A DNA stretch of 64,000 nucleotides, taken from JBOFIQ01 sp051654905 (GTDB taxonomy: Bacteria; Actinomycetota; Actinomycetes; Propionibacteriales; Propionibacteriaceae). The position numbers and the translations under genes were made by a program. The notes beneath the pieces are model-generated. The model was not told the DNA's origin. It searched no databases and saw only the letters and a program-made list of their open reading frames with translations. The stretch is taken from positions 62,001-126,000 of the forward strand of contig JBOFYY010000158.1 in assembly GCA_051654905.1 (NCBI GenBank), in the 5' to 3' direction. The first letter of the stretch is position 1. Each line of letters begins with the position of its first letter. Shown here one piece after another: positions 28,564 to 36,443 of the stretch.

Positions 28564-28608
28564 TTTAGCGCCCGCCAAACAGTTTAGCGGCAGTTGTACT
28601 GTTTAGCG
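28564..28608. repeat. Three TTTAGCG repeats at exact 19-base spacing
   Basis: TTTAGCG occurs at 28564, 28583 and 28602; the last two extend to TTTAGCGGC. The strict period of 19, close to two helical turns, resembles iterons or a tandem operator. It lies in the gene-poor stretch. Confidence 0.5.
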
Positions 28609-28795
28609 GCTGCTACCAAAGCGCTCGATCGACCTTGCTCATCTTCGAGAACGCCTCTGAAAATACACCATAAACCAGCTCGACCTCACTACCCCCATAC
28701 AGGTCGGTGGGTCAAAACCGCAGTGTCAATTAAAAACGCCCATCCCGATCCGCTACCCGGCCAGGTCAGGCTTTGTATCAAAATGAGCGTCTAAA

Positions 28796-28871
28796 TGGTG
28801 GAGCTAACGGGATTCGAACCCGTGGCCTTCTCATTGCGAACGAGACGCGCTACCAACTGCGCCATAGCCCC
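28796..28871 (-). tRNA. tRNA-Ala (anticodon CGC)
   Basis: The gene reads GGGGCTATGGCGCAGTTGG at its 5' end, with anticodon loop TTCGCAA giving CGC. The T arm contains GGTTCGAATCC, and the acceptor closes as TAGCTCC with discriminator A. CCA is encoded (28796-28798). It lies between the gene-poor stretch and glpR. Confidence 0.96.
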
Positions 28872-28925
28872 ATATCTTTACGTGGGTTTACGCTACACGA
28901 ACCCCCACCTATTTTCAACCACTTC

Positions 28926-29684
28926 CTACTGTCCAGAAGCCTTGCGTAGCGTAATTTCGCCAGTATCTTCATTAGGCTGCAACTGTGCTGAGGGCGCGGC
29001 TTCTACTGGGATTTGCGCATCCGCAGTTGGCGGGAATGGGTGTGCGGCAGCAACTACCGGAGCCGATAAATCAATGGTGCGCACGGTACGCGAAGCCAAT
29101 GGTTTCTGCACATAAGTAGGCATAGTCACTGGGACGGGATCCCACAATGAGCCAGAGAACTCAATTGGGGCAGTAAGTTCCACTTCACGTTCAGCTTCTG
29201 CACGGATAGCTGCAAAACATATGGTGTCATTCATGTCGTCGCCGTAGCGAATATCGTGAATGCGCTGTTTCTTTTGCTTCTTAACCACGCGGACACTCAT
29301 ACGCACGATGCCGATGAAAGCACCCAATAATCCCAGCGGAATACCTAGCACCCACCAAGGAGTAAATCCAGCTAGTGAAGTAGCCGCAGCTAAAATAATC
29401 CCCGCGATAATTCCTAGCAAAGCCCAGCGACGAAACGCTGCGGTGCGCTGTTCATGGCGTCGAATATCTCTAAATTGCGAACGACGCGTGTACGGCGTCG
29501 AAACGAAAAGAGATTCATCAATATCTAAGCTCTCATTGGCAACATGGATTGTTCGCATAGTTGACCCAAATGAAAGATCTTGTGTAGCAGCGTCGTCAAC
29601 AGTACGAACTCCCAATAAAGAAGGAATTAGGTAAAGCAGTAGGGCGGCTACGATCACCGCAATAATCACTCCTGCTAACTCCAT
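28926..29684 (-). CDS. glpR: Actinobacterial divisome membrane protein (GlpR/SepX-like)
   Basis: A 252-residue membrane protein with one N-terminal segment (residues 5-24) and a hydrophobic hairpin at about 87-128, separated by a basic cytoplasmic loop, then a long soluble tail with proline- and alanine-rich parts. The position immediately after the moeA-like glp gene and rimJ, plus this layout, match the actinobacterial division protein called SepX in Streptomyces and GlpR in Corynebacterium, which binds the MoeA-like Glp at the Z-ring. Naming rests mainly on context and topology. It has its own -10 TAAATT (29696-29691) six bases before ATG, so it can be made from a leaderless mRNA. Confidence 0.72.
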   Translation of the reverse strand: MELAGVIIAVIVAALLLYLIPSLLGVRTVDDAATQDLSFGSTMRTIHVANESLDIDESLFVSTPYTRRSQFRDIRRHEQRTAAFRRWALLGIIAGIILAAATSLAGFTPWWVLGIPLGLLGAFIGIVRMSVRVVKKQKKQRIHDIRYGDDMNDTICFAAIRAEAEREVELTAPIEFSGSLWDPVPVTMPTYVQKPLASRTVRTIDLSAPVVAAAHPFPPTADAQIPVEAAPSAQLQPNEDTGEITLRKASGQ

Positions 29685-29781
29685 GCGTCGAATTTAACGG
29701 GCTTAGCTGCCACATACGAGATGACGCGCCGCATAGCTTGCGATTATCGAAAAAATCATCAAATAATTGAGAGCTAGGGTA

Positions 29782-30417
29782 TCAAATCCGAGGTCTTGGG
29801 CAACGACCCATCAGCCCAGAACCAACTTCATCACGATGTAATGCAAATACCCGATGATCACGCCATTCCCCATTTATATGAAGATATTCCGGACGGCCGC
29901 CTTCTTCTCGAAAACCTAACTTTTCGATGACTCGCAAACTTTTAGCATTCTCCGGACGAATCACAATCTCAATCCGATGCAATCCCATCACAAAGAAGCC
30001 ATAATCACAGACTGCTGCTACTGCAAAAGGAACAATCCCCAACCCGGCATATTCCTCATCAATCCAATATCCAACCTGCGCATATTGCCCCGACCCAGCA
30101 ACAATCCCACTCATCGAAATTTGACCGATAAGACGCTCCGACTCCCCTTCTGATTCCCACGTCAACGCAAAAGGAAGCGCCTTATTATCGCGAGCATCTC
30201 GTCGCAATTTTCGTACAAGACCTGTAAAAGTCAATGGCTGTTGCGGGTTGCTGGGCGGAGAAGTAGGCTCCCATTCTCGGAGCCAATCCCAGTTACGTTG
30301 CCGCACCTCAAACCATGCTCGCTGATCGCGTCGCCGCAGTGGACGTAATCGCAGCGGCCCGTAGCGCAAATCTACGGGCCAACGATGTCTAGCTGGCAGA
30401 GTCGGTAATTCGGTCAC
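29782..30417 (-). CDS. GNAT N-acetyltransferase, RimJ/RimL type
   Basis: A 211-residue GNAT protein. It opens with RLRPLRRRDQRAWFEVRQRN, typical of the RimJ subgroup, followed by the core QVGYWIDEEYAGLGIVP (acetyl-CoA loop, in diverged form) and NAKSLRVIEKLGFREEG. It overlaps the glp stop by four bases and so is co-translated. Conserved next to glp in Actinobacteria; the target protein is unknown. Confidence 0.9.
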   Translation of the reverse strand: MTELPTLPARHRWPVDLRYGPLRLRPLRRRDQRAWFEVRQRNWDWLREWEPTSPPSNPQQPLTFTGLVRKLRRDARDNKALPFALTWESEGESERLIGQISMSGIVAGSGQYAQVGYWIDEEYAGLGIVPFAVAAVCDYGFFVMGLHRIEIVIRPENAKSLRVIEKLGFREEGGRPEYLHINGEWRDHRVFALHRDEVGSGLMGRCPRPRI

Positions 30418-31739
30418 GTGCGATCAAGCATCAGCACATGAACATTTTCACCTGCAGCAACACTTGTTGTGCCTTCTTGCAGAAAAATTAAGCAGTTAGC
30501 TTGCGCTAGATCAGCAAGACGATGATGCGGTTGTTCGCTCAAAGCCGTTACTGAAAAAACTTCTTCGCGAGACTGAACTTTGCCTCGTAGCCAAGTAGCT
30601 TCTCCAGCAGCAGAAGTAAGCGTCGAGCTAGTTTGAGCGACAATAAGCTCATCAGCCCACGGCTCAATTCCCATCATCTTGTGGATAGCTGGTCGCACAA
30701 AAGCATGGAATGCTACAAAAGCTGCCACTGCATCACTCGATAAAGCCAACAACGGAATCTCATCTGGACCAACTAAGGCAAAGCCTTGCCGTCCCCCTGG
30801 CGACATTGCAATATCTGCAAAATCAACATGTCCCATAGCAGGTAATACCCGCATGAGAATATCGTCACCAGTCCCGGAGATTCCTCCAGTTGTGATCACC
30901 AAATCTGCCCGAATCAACTGATCCGAAATAGCTTCTTTAAGCTTTTCTTCATCACAGCTGTACTCGCCAACCCGATAAACCTCTGCCCCTAAATCTCTAA
31001 CCGCAGCGGCTAATAGGTACGACGTAGCATCGTAAGAATCCCAGTCATGAGTTAGTGACTCCCCCGGCTCAACTAGCCCAGTTCCAGTAGCCAGCACCAC
31101 AACCCGAGGACGCGGACGCGCCATTACCCGATCAATACCGGCTGATGCCAACAATCCCACGATACGAGCATCAAGACGATCCCCCTTGCGCAGCAATGTT
31201 TCCGATGCAGTGATATCTGAACCAGCTACTCGTACCCCTTGCCCCGCAACCACTGACTTCGTTACGACAACTTCATCAATCGTTTCCGATACCTGAGATA
31301 AACCAATTACCGCATCAGTGCCCGAGGGCAACGGCGCCCCCGCAACCAAGCGCACACACTCGCCAGATTCCACCTGCCCAGTAGCCTGCTGTCCAAAACT
31401 AATTTCCCCAGCAATAGCTAACGTCACCGGGCGATCTGCGCTGGCGTAGCTGAGGTCAGAAGCAGCCACCGCGTAACCTTCGCTATGGGCTACATCAACT
31501 TTGGGAATATTTTGGAAACTCTGTAGATCTTCATAAAGTCGCAGCCCTACTGCATCCAACATTTTCATGCCAAAAGCTGGCAGGGAATCAATATGATCCA
31601 GCACAAAAGCTCGATGATCAGCGATCTGACGACGACCAGCTGCGTCACACTCAGGCACCTTAGTAAATGGTGTTTCGATGGTGGTAGGTACCTCAGTCGT
31701 TTCGTCGAGCTGGGTCTTCTTGCGTCCAAACAGAGCCAT
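30414..31739 (-). CDS. glp: MoeA/gephyrin-like protein, probable division factor Glp
   Basis: A 441-residue protein with the full MoeA fold (domains III/I/II/IV order) but worn catalytic motifs. SEGYAV replaces the usual MDGYAV, VAGAP replaces MTGAP, ATGTGL replaces STGDEL, SPGGR replaces KPGKP, and SSDAVA replaces PGNPVS. This argues against molybdenum insertase activity and for the non-enzymatic Glp role described in Corynebacterium, where a MoeA paralogue binds the FtsZ tail and a membrane receptor. Downstream rimJ and glpR fit. A 29-residue extra N-terminal segment precedes the MoeA core. The ATG lies seven bases after TATCGT, overlapping the promoter of the divergent gene. Confidence 0.82.
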   Translation of the reverse strand: MALFGRKKTQLDETTEVPTTIETPFTKVPECDAAGRRQIADHRAFVLDHIDSLPAFGMKMLDAVGLRLYEDLQSFQNIPKVDVAHSEGYAVAASDLSYASADRPVTLAIAGEISFGQQATGQVESGECVRLVAGAPLPSGTDAVIGLSQVSETIDEVVVTKSVVAGQGVRVAGSDITASETLLRKGDRLDARIVGLLASAGIDRVMARPRPRVVVLATGTGLVEPGESLTHDWDSYDATSYLLAAAVRDLGAEVYRVGEYSCDEEKLKEAISDQLIRADLVITTGGISGTGDDILMRVLPAMGHVDFADIAMSPGGRQGFALVGPDEIPLLALSSDAVAAFVAFHAFVRPAIHKMMGIEPWADELIVAQTSSTLTSAAGEATWLRGKVQSREEVFSVTALSEQPHHRLADLAQANCLIFLQEGTTSVAAGENVHVLMLDRT

Positions 31740-31757
31740 GCCCTCTACGATAAATGC
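31740..31757. promoter_or_regulatory. Shared symmetric -10 element of two divergent leaderless genes
   Basis: The seven bases TACGATA at 31746-31752 read as TACGAT for the rightward gene and TATCGT for the leftward one. Each lies six or seven bases before its own start codon (GTG 31758, ATG 31739). The start codons are only 18 bases apart, so both mRNAs must be leaderless if these starts are right. No other -10 can serve either gene. Confidence 0.65.
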
Positions 31758-32387
31758 GTGAAGACTTCCGATCAGGTAGGCGCGACGATATCCGATAAAG
31801 CTGATTTACGATCTCGTATCACAGTTCAGCGTTCATCTCGAACCTCAAAACAACGCGCTATCAGTGATCGTGCCCGGATTCACCAGATGCTCGATTTAGT
31901 ACGTTCCCACGATGTTGTGGCCCTCTATTTACCTAAACCGCCTGAACCAGATGCCAGCGCATTACTGGAACTAGCACCAGATACGCGCTTCCTCTTACCG
32001 GTTTTAGGAAAGAAAGCAGACGGTAGTGCTCGTCGCGAACCTGACTGGGCTTATTGGGAAAGCTCAGCAAAAACTCGTATCGGGATTTGGGATATCCCCG
32101 AACCCACGACTCCCGCCCAAGGAGCAGTTGAGCTAGCAAAAGCAAGTCTTATTGTGTGCTCTGCACTTGCTGTTGATCGAGATGGCTACCGTTGTGGCGC
32201 CGGTGGTGGCTGGTACGACCGGGCCTTAAGCTACGCCACCCCAGACGCTATCGTGCTTGCCTTAGTTAACGATGATGAAGTTCTCGCAAGAGTCCCCCGC
32301 GAACCCCATGATCGTCGAATAACTGGCTGGATTGATGAGCTCGGCATTCATTGGGTACCAGCTTTTGCTACTCCTCCAGTAGAATGA
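31758..32387 (+). CDS. 5-formyltetrahydrofolate cyclo-ligase
   Basis: Converts 5-formyl-THF to 5,10-methenyl-THF with ATP. The 209-residue product starts with KADLRSRITVQR-type helix and carries the diagnostic glycine-rich loop CGAGGGWYDRAL (usually GxGGGYYDR) and the upstream ELAKASLIVCSALAVD core. I choose GTG 31758 because the reading further upstream would overlap glp antisense, and TACGAT lies six bases before it. Next to glp and galU-type genes as in mycobacteria. Confidence 0.92.
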   Translation: MKTSDQVGATISDKADLRSRITVQRSSRTSKQRAISDRARIHQMLDLVRSHDVVALYLPKPPEPDASALLELAPDTRFLLPVLGKKADGSARREPDWAYWESSAKTRIGIWDIPEPTTPAQGAVELAKASLIVCSALAVDRDGYRCGAGGGWYDRALSYATPDAIVLALVNDDEVLARVPREPHDRRITGWIDELGIHWVPAFATPPVE

Positions 32388-32421
32388 ATTGTTGTTTTAA
32401 TCATCGAACTCATCAGGAACC

Positions 32422-32760
32422 ATGCCTACATATCAGTACCGCTGCCAAGGTTGCGACGAACTCATCGAGGTCGTACAGAAATTTACTGACTCTTCGCTAA
32501 CCCAATGCCCTAACTGCAACGGAACCTTACGCAAAGTTTTTAACGCGGTAGGTATTGTTTTTAAAGGATCAGGTTTCTACGCTACGGACTCTCGCACTAA
32601 GGGAGCCAGCCAAGCAGATAAACCCGCTGAAAGTAGTTCCTCCGATAAACCCACCACCTCAGCTTCATCTCCTAAATCTGAGGCAAGCACGACGTCGGCT
32701 GCTCCAGCGGCTAGCTCAACCAGCTCTTCCGCTGCAGGGACTTCTCCAAAAGCTAAGTAA
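32422..32760 (+). CDS. FmdB-type zinc ribbon protein
   Basis: A 112-residue protein starting MPTYQYRCQGCDELIEVVQ, with CQGC and CPNC pairs forming a zinc ribbon in residues 8-36 and the KVFNAVGIVFKGSGFY end of the FmdB domain. The C-terminal half is a low-complexity Ser/Ala/Thr/Pro tail. In mycobacteria the matching gene (Rv0991c) was linked to protein quality control. Follows the cyclo-ligase by 34 bases, probably same operon. Confidence 0.9.
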   Translation: MPTYQYRCQGCDELIEVVQKFTDSSLTQCPNCNGTLRKVFNAVGIVFKGSGFYATDSRTKGASQADKPAESSSSDKPTTSASSPKSEASTTSAAPAASSTSSSAAGTSPKAK

Positions 32761-32788
32761 CTGACACCCCCACTTCCATAGTGGAGAT

Positions 32789-33433
32789 GTGACGAAACTT
32801 TTTTCTTTCCCAGCCAGATTCCTACGACGCCACCGACGTGCTATCGCTGCGCTTCTTGCTGGGCTCTCCGTTTATTACCTAAGCCTTAGTCTGCATCCAC
32901 CAGCAACCCCAACTAGATCAGTCATTGTGGCTGCACACGATCTTGCTGGTGGCACAACAGTTCAAGCTAGCGATCTAATCACGATTGAACTACCTTCTAA
33001 CAGCGCCCCTCCGTCTGCTACCAACGAAATAGCTTCCTTGACTGGAAAAGTATTGGCAGCACCTGTCGCGGCGGGGATCCCCATAACTCAGACCTCGATC
33101 TTGTCGCCAGCTTTCATCGCAATGAACCCTGGGCATGTTTTAACTCCGCTACGACTAAGCGATCCCGAATCAGGAACGCTACTTACCGCAGGATCTTTTA
33201 TTAGCGTTGTTTCTGCTAGCGAAGGACACGCAGAAACAATCGTCGATTCGGCACGCGTTGCCGCTATTCCACATTTGTCTGAATCTGCTGGCGGAGCATT
33301 CAGCAATTCTGATAGCGACAGTAGAGGACTTTTGATAATTCTTGACGTCACCCCTGACCAAGCAGCCGCTCTTGCAGAAGCCGAGACTCGAGGAAAAATC
33401 ACTATCGCGCTCCGTCAATCCCCTAACAAGTAA
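32789..33433 (+). CDS. SAF-domain protein (CpaB/RcpC-like)
   Basis: A 214-residue membrane-anchored protein. One hydrophobic segment at residues 19-35, then a SAF domain (VIVAAHDLAGGTTVQASDL) and a CpaB-type C-terminal domain ending with VTPDQAAALAEAETRGKITI. Such proteins are linked to Flp-pilus assembly, but no other pilus gene is nearby, so its role here is open. GTG start with GGAG four bases upstream. Confidence 0.85.
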   Translation: MTKLFSFPARFLRRHRRAIAALLAGLSVYYLSLSLHPPATPTRSVIVAAHDLAGGTTVQASDLITIELPSNSAPPSATNEIASLTGKVLAAPVAAGIPITQTSILSPAFIAMNPGHVLTPLRLSDPESGTLLTAGSFISVVSASEGHAETIVDSARVAAIPHLSESAGGAFSNSDSDSRGLLIILDVTPDQAAALAEAETRGKITIALRQSPNK

Positions 33434-33606
33434 TAGCTTGTATCAATGATGCCGCCGCAGTAACACCAATAAGATCTGCATTTTTTATAATTTAGTCTGC
33501 AAACTTTAAGGCGTTTCCTATCAGATTCTCAGTTATTTCCCTTAGAATTATGTACGCCGTTGAGGGCCATCTCCTCGGCTATTTCTTTGAAAGGACACAG
33601 ATCACT

Positions 33607-33960
33607 ATGAAGGGTTTCAAGGACTTCCTCCTACGGGGAAACCTCATCGAACTGGCAACTGCCTTCATCATGGGCGGCGCTTTCGCAACGGTAGTAACCG
33701 CTTTCACCAAGATCATCATGGATGTAATTGGTAAAATTGGTGGACAGCCGAACTTCGACAATGTTGCCATTGCTGACGTTAACATCGGCAAGTTCATCAC
33801 TGCTCTTGTTTCTTTCATCATCATGGCCGCCGTAGTTTACTTCGGTGTCGTTAAGCCTTCTGAAGCGCTTAAAGATCGCATGAAGAAAGAAGATGCCGAA
33901 GCTGTTGAGTCAACAGACGATATCCTCTCCGATATTCGCGAACTACTCGCCAAGAAGTAA
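33607..33960 (+). CDS. mscL: Large-conductance mechanosensitive channel
   Basis: Homopentameric channel opened by membrane tension. The 117-residue product has the N-terminal amphipathic helix and TM1 (MKGFKDFLLRGNLIELATAF), a periplasmic loop, TM2 near residues 65-85 and a cytoplasmic acidic helix at the end. The start is the ATG after GAAAGGA; an upstream in-frame ATG is not needed. A hairpin terminator follows. Confidence 0.95.
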   Translation: MKGFKDFLLRGNLIELATAFIMGGAFATVVTAFTKIIMDVIGKIGGQPNFDNVAIADVNIGKFITALVSFIIMAAVVYFGVVKPSEALKDRMKKEDAEAVESTDDILSDIRELLAKK

Positions 33961-33974
33961 CTTTCAGCTTTCAT

Positions 33975-34021
33975 AAAATAGTGGCTGCACCTCTTAAATG
34001 GGGGCAGCCACTATTTTTTAC
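33975..34021. terminator. Terminator after mscL, usable from both sides
   Basis: Arms AAATAGTGGCTGC / GCAGCCACTATTT (33976-33988 and 34004-34016) with T-run on the right and A-run on the left, so it can stop mscL and the convergent small gene. Confidence 0.85.
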
Positions 34022-34031
34022 TTTACTTAAA

Positions 34032-34397
34032 TTAGCCGCTGCTTCCATGATGCGGCGGAACTTGACTAACCAATCGTTGTTCATCAGCAGTTAACGGCCG
34101 ATCCACTCGCGCGTACTGCGCTCTGTCAGTAATCCCTAGCTGCGCTATAGCTTGGGAAACCAAAGCTAACCACGTTGCTGCTGAAATATCGCCTCGCGCC
34201 GAGGCAGGAACCGGGATCGGCCACGGTTGCTGGCTAACACGGCACTGTTTCCGCAGCTCTGCTATTCGCGCTGTGTCCCAACCCACCTGCGCCAGCTGGG
34301 CTAGCGCCAGCACAATATCTGGTTTTTCTTGTTCCCCCAGATCGATATCTTCTCCAGTAAGAGCTTTCGCTAGCGCGCTATGAAATGGAGCTGTCAT
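34032..34397 (-). CDS. Hypothetical protein downstream of UDP-glucose pyrophosphorylase
   Basis: A 121-residue soluble protein (starting MTAPFHSALAKALTG) with no motif I recognise; the middle is helical (VLALAQLAQVGWDTARIAEL) and the end is SQVPPHHGSSG. The start overlaps the upstream gene's stop as ATGA, which supports coupled translation and a functional link. A longer upstream reading would be antisense-like inside the neighbour and is rejected. Confidence 0.75.
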   Translation of the reverse strand: MTAPFHSALAKALTGEDIDLGEQEKPDIVLALAQLAQVGWDTARIAELRKQCRVSQQPWPIPVPASARGDISAATWLALVSQAIAQLGITDRAQYARVDRPLTADEQRLVSQVPPHHGSSG

Positions 34398-35776
34398 GCT
34401 GGCACATCCTTTGCTATTACCCCAGAAGCTACTTGTTGTTTCTCCCCAGCCAGTAACTCGACATCGCCTACAACACAGCAGCCCGGCGCAAAGTACCAAT
34501 CTCCCTGGACTCGCAGAGCTGTCGCGTTCTTTAGCGAAGGAACAGCCTTAACTCGCGCATCAAAATCTGCTATCGACGAAAAATATGGTGACAGCGATAT
34601 TTCTGGCAACTCTTTACGATTAGTTAGTAATGTTCCTTCATCAGTGAGATCAAAAAGATCGCTGCGCAATAACAGTAATTCGTTGGTTGTTTTTACTGGT
34701 AAAAAACGATCTCGACCTACTACAACAGCAGTAGCTCCTTGAAAAACTTCCAAGGCAGCTCCCATAGCTGTTTCTAGCTGAATGACTTCGGTGCTCGTAG
34801 GATCTGTCGGATCAACTGTTTTACGATTACAGATAATAGGCAACGGGATAATCCCATCGTTTTTTTCTAACTCGCTTTGCAAGGCTCGTAAATCAATCCA
34901 CACATTATTAGTGTTGAAGTAGCGATGCCGCTGCCAGTCATAGAAGAAATCTTTTTCTTCTTCTGCCACCATCGCGGCATCGCGAAGGATCAGCTGGTTA
35001 TCGCTACGACGTATCGCTATATGTCCACCCTTGCGATCATTAATGGTTCGATCACAAAGCTCTAACGCAAATGGCGCCTTCGACTGCGCAAACCACGCAG
35101 CTAATACGCCTTCGGGGGTTGCACCAACATTGTCTCCATTGGAAACAAATAGGTATTTAATTCCTCGTTCAAGTAAAAGCTTGCTAACTCCGGTCGAATA
35201 CAAAACCGTAAAAAGATCACCATGCCCAGGCGGACACCACTCTAGAGAAGGATCGGCTGGCCAGCGCACCGGAGTTAGATCATCAGCACGTAGTTTTGGT
35301 TCTATATTTTGCACCAGCGTCAGCGGAATCCCCGGAACCGCTAAGTCCGAATACGGAGCTAACGCAGCTAAGGTTTCAGCTTCAGTGCGAAAAGAATTCA
35401 TGAATATAACTGGCAGTTCCACACCCCAGGAACGTCGCAACGAGCGAATTTGCTGCACGATTAGATCAAGGAATGTATAGCCTTCGCGTACCTCTAAAAG
35501 AGTTTTGGTCCTATCAAGCCCCATCGAAGTGCCAAGGCCGCCATTGAGCTTTAAGACTGCTGTGCAACAAAGTGCTTGCCGGATTACTTCGTTGGAAATA
35601 TCAATATCAGAAAAGCGCGTCACATCAACTAGCGGGTCAATACTATTTTCATAAATAAGACCAGTATCGCCGGACTCTAATTTTCGATAAAGCCTACTGA
35701 AGGCCGCTATAGCGGTACCACTAGCGCTAACTGATCGCATAGTAGTTATAGCTTTTTTTAAGCCTTCATCGCTCAT
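34394..35776 (-). CDS. UTP--glucose-1-phosphate uridylyltransferase, eukaryotic-type (UDPGP family)
   Basis: Makes UDP-glucose. At 460 residues it belongs to the large UDPGP family rather than the ~300-residue bacterial GalU. The nucleotide loop is LKLNGGLGTSMG (near residue 75), followed by MNSFRT and VSNGDNVGAT, which mark UGPases of Bifidobacterium and eukaryote type. The ATG lies six bases after TAATGT (35788-35783), so a leaderless mRNA is likely. The position next to glp/cyclo-ligase genes parallels galU in mycobacteria, suggesting replacement in situ. Confidence 0.92.
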   Translation of the reverse strand: MSDEGLKKAITTMRSVSASGTAIAAFSRLYRKLESGDTGLIYENSIDPLVDVTRFSDIDISNEVIRQALCCTAVLKLNGGLGTSMGLDRTKTLLEVREGYTFLDLIVQQIRSLRRSWGVELPVIFMNSFRTEAETLAALAPYSDLAVPGIPLTLVQNIEPKLRADDLTPVRWPADPSLEWCPPGHGDLFTVLYSTGVSKLLLERGIKYLFVSNGDNVGATPEGVLAAWFAQSKAPFALELCDRTINDRKGGHIAIRRSDNQLILRDAAMVAEEEKDFFYDWQRHRYFNTNNVWIDLRALQSELEKNDGIIPLPIICNRKTVDPTDPTSTEVIQLETAMGAALEVFQGATAVVVGRDRFLPVKTTNELLLLRSDLFDLTDEGTLLTNRKELPEISLSPYFSSIADFDARVKAVPSLKNATALRVQGDWYFAPGCCVVGDVELLAGEKQQVASGVIAKDVPA

Positions 35777-35813
35777 GAGTAAACATTAGCGGAAAATGAA
35801 GTAACGACTTTGA

Positions 35814-35890
35814 TGGCGTCCCGAGGGGGAATCGAACCCACGGCCTACCGCTTAGGAGGCGGTCGCTCTATCCTACTGAGCTATCGGGAC
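35814..35890 (-). tRNA. tRNA-Arg (anticodon CCT)
   Basis: The acceptor stem GTCCCGA/TCGGGAC pairs fully, and the anticodon arm is ACCGC-CTCCTAA-GCGGT giving CCT. The T arm has GTTCGATTC. Discriminator G is followed by an encoded CCA (35814-35816). Confidence 0.96.
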
Positions 35891-35899
35891 CAGAGGTTA

Positions 35900-35923
35900 A
35901 TAGCCTACACATAGTTAGGCTAT
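35900..35923. terminator. Small inverted repeat downstream of thioredoxin
   Basis: ATAGCCTA and TAGGCTAT (35900-35907, 35916-35923) form an 8-base stem with 8-base loop after the thioredoxin stop. It could end the dtxR-trx transcript, or belong to the tRNA-Arg promoter region just upstream of that gene. Weak. Confidence 0.4.
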
Positions 35924-35946
35924 CTTCGCCTCATCGGAAAGTAGCG

Positions 35947-36363
35947 TTACGCTCCTTCCACTGCCTCATCCTGCGAATCTTCTACTACTGACTCAGTTGA
36001 TTCGTGCTTATCCTTTGCTTCTGCAACCTGTTTGGCTAGCTCTTCAATATCAAGAGCAGCTACTTCCTCAACTAGCTTTGTTAGCATCTTTTGAGGCATT
36101 GCTCCTGGTTGAGCATAGACAAGATAGCCGCCTCTAAAAGCCAGTACCGTCGGGATAGTAGTAATGCTGAATGCTGCTGCTAGATCTTGGTTTTTTTCTG
36201 TATCCAACTTCGCAAAAACAACATCGTCGAAGCTCTCAGCTGTGCGTTCAAAGATTGGACCAAATTGCCGACATGGCATACACCAGCTTGCCCAGCAGTC
36301 AATGATTACCGTGTCATTTCCCTGCACTAGCTCAGAGAAATTTTCTGCGGTGATATCAAGCAT
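35947..36363 (-). CDS. trxA: Thioredoxin
   Basis: A 138-residue thioredoxin with the redox site WASWCMPCRQFGP near residue 25 and the cis-proline loop TTIPTVLAF. Compared with TrxA (about 108 aa) it has an extra acidic C-terminal tail of about 30 residues. Met in WCMPC replaces the usual Gly. I start at ATG 36363, since the N-terminus MLDITAENFSELV matches the family; the longer upstream reading adds unrelated sequence. Confidence 0.92.
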   Translation of the reverse strand: MLDITAENFSELVQGNDTVIIDCWASWCMPCRQFGPIFERTAESFDDVVFAKLDTEKNQDLAAAFSITTIPTVLAFRGGYLVYAQPGAMPQKMLTKLVEEVAALDIEELAKQVAEAKDKHESTESVVEDSQDEAVEGA

Positions 36364-36443
36364 GAATTCGTGCGCCTTTCGTTTTAATACGTCAAGGACA
36401 AGAACTTCTAAGTGGCTGAGAATATTCCCAGCCACTCAAAATC

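Larger units (their letters stand above)
27045..28795. other. Long gene-poor stretch upstream of tRNA-Ala
   Basis: About 1.75 kb with no complete gene on either strand. It holds one coding-like relic (27532-27780), a 19-base-period TTTAGCG triplet (28564-28608), and scattered short frames that lack starts. Composition is mixed and patchy. It looks like eroded mobile DNA lying at the 3' end of the tRNA gene, a usual place for integration; I found no duplicated tRNA end that would mark an attachment site. Confidence 0.55.

Noticed and set aside
28796..28871. Attachment-site duplication of the tRNA-Ala 3' end in the accessory region
   Set aside because: No second copy of the GGTTCGAATCCC...TAGCTCC segment was seen between 9 and 28.8 kb.
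28795..29115. Open frame MVELTGFEPVAFSL... on the plus strand
   Set aside because: It begins inside the antisense of tRNA-Ala and runs antisense through glpR. This peptide is a well-known false annotation arising from tRNA genes.
30414..31739. Active molybdopterin molybdenumtransferase MoeA
   Set aside because: Several conserved catalytic motifs are changed, and context is that of the division protein Glp.
35905..35925. Possible DtxR box around TTAGGCTA
   Set aside because: Only part of the 19-base consensus fits, and the bases are better explained by the ATAGCCTA/TAGGCTAT hairpin.
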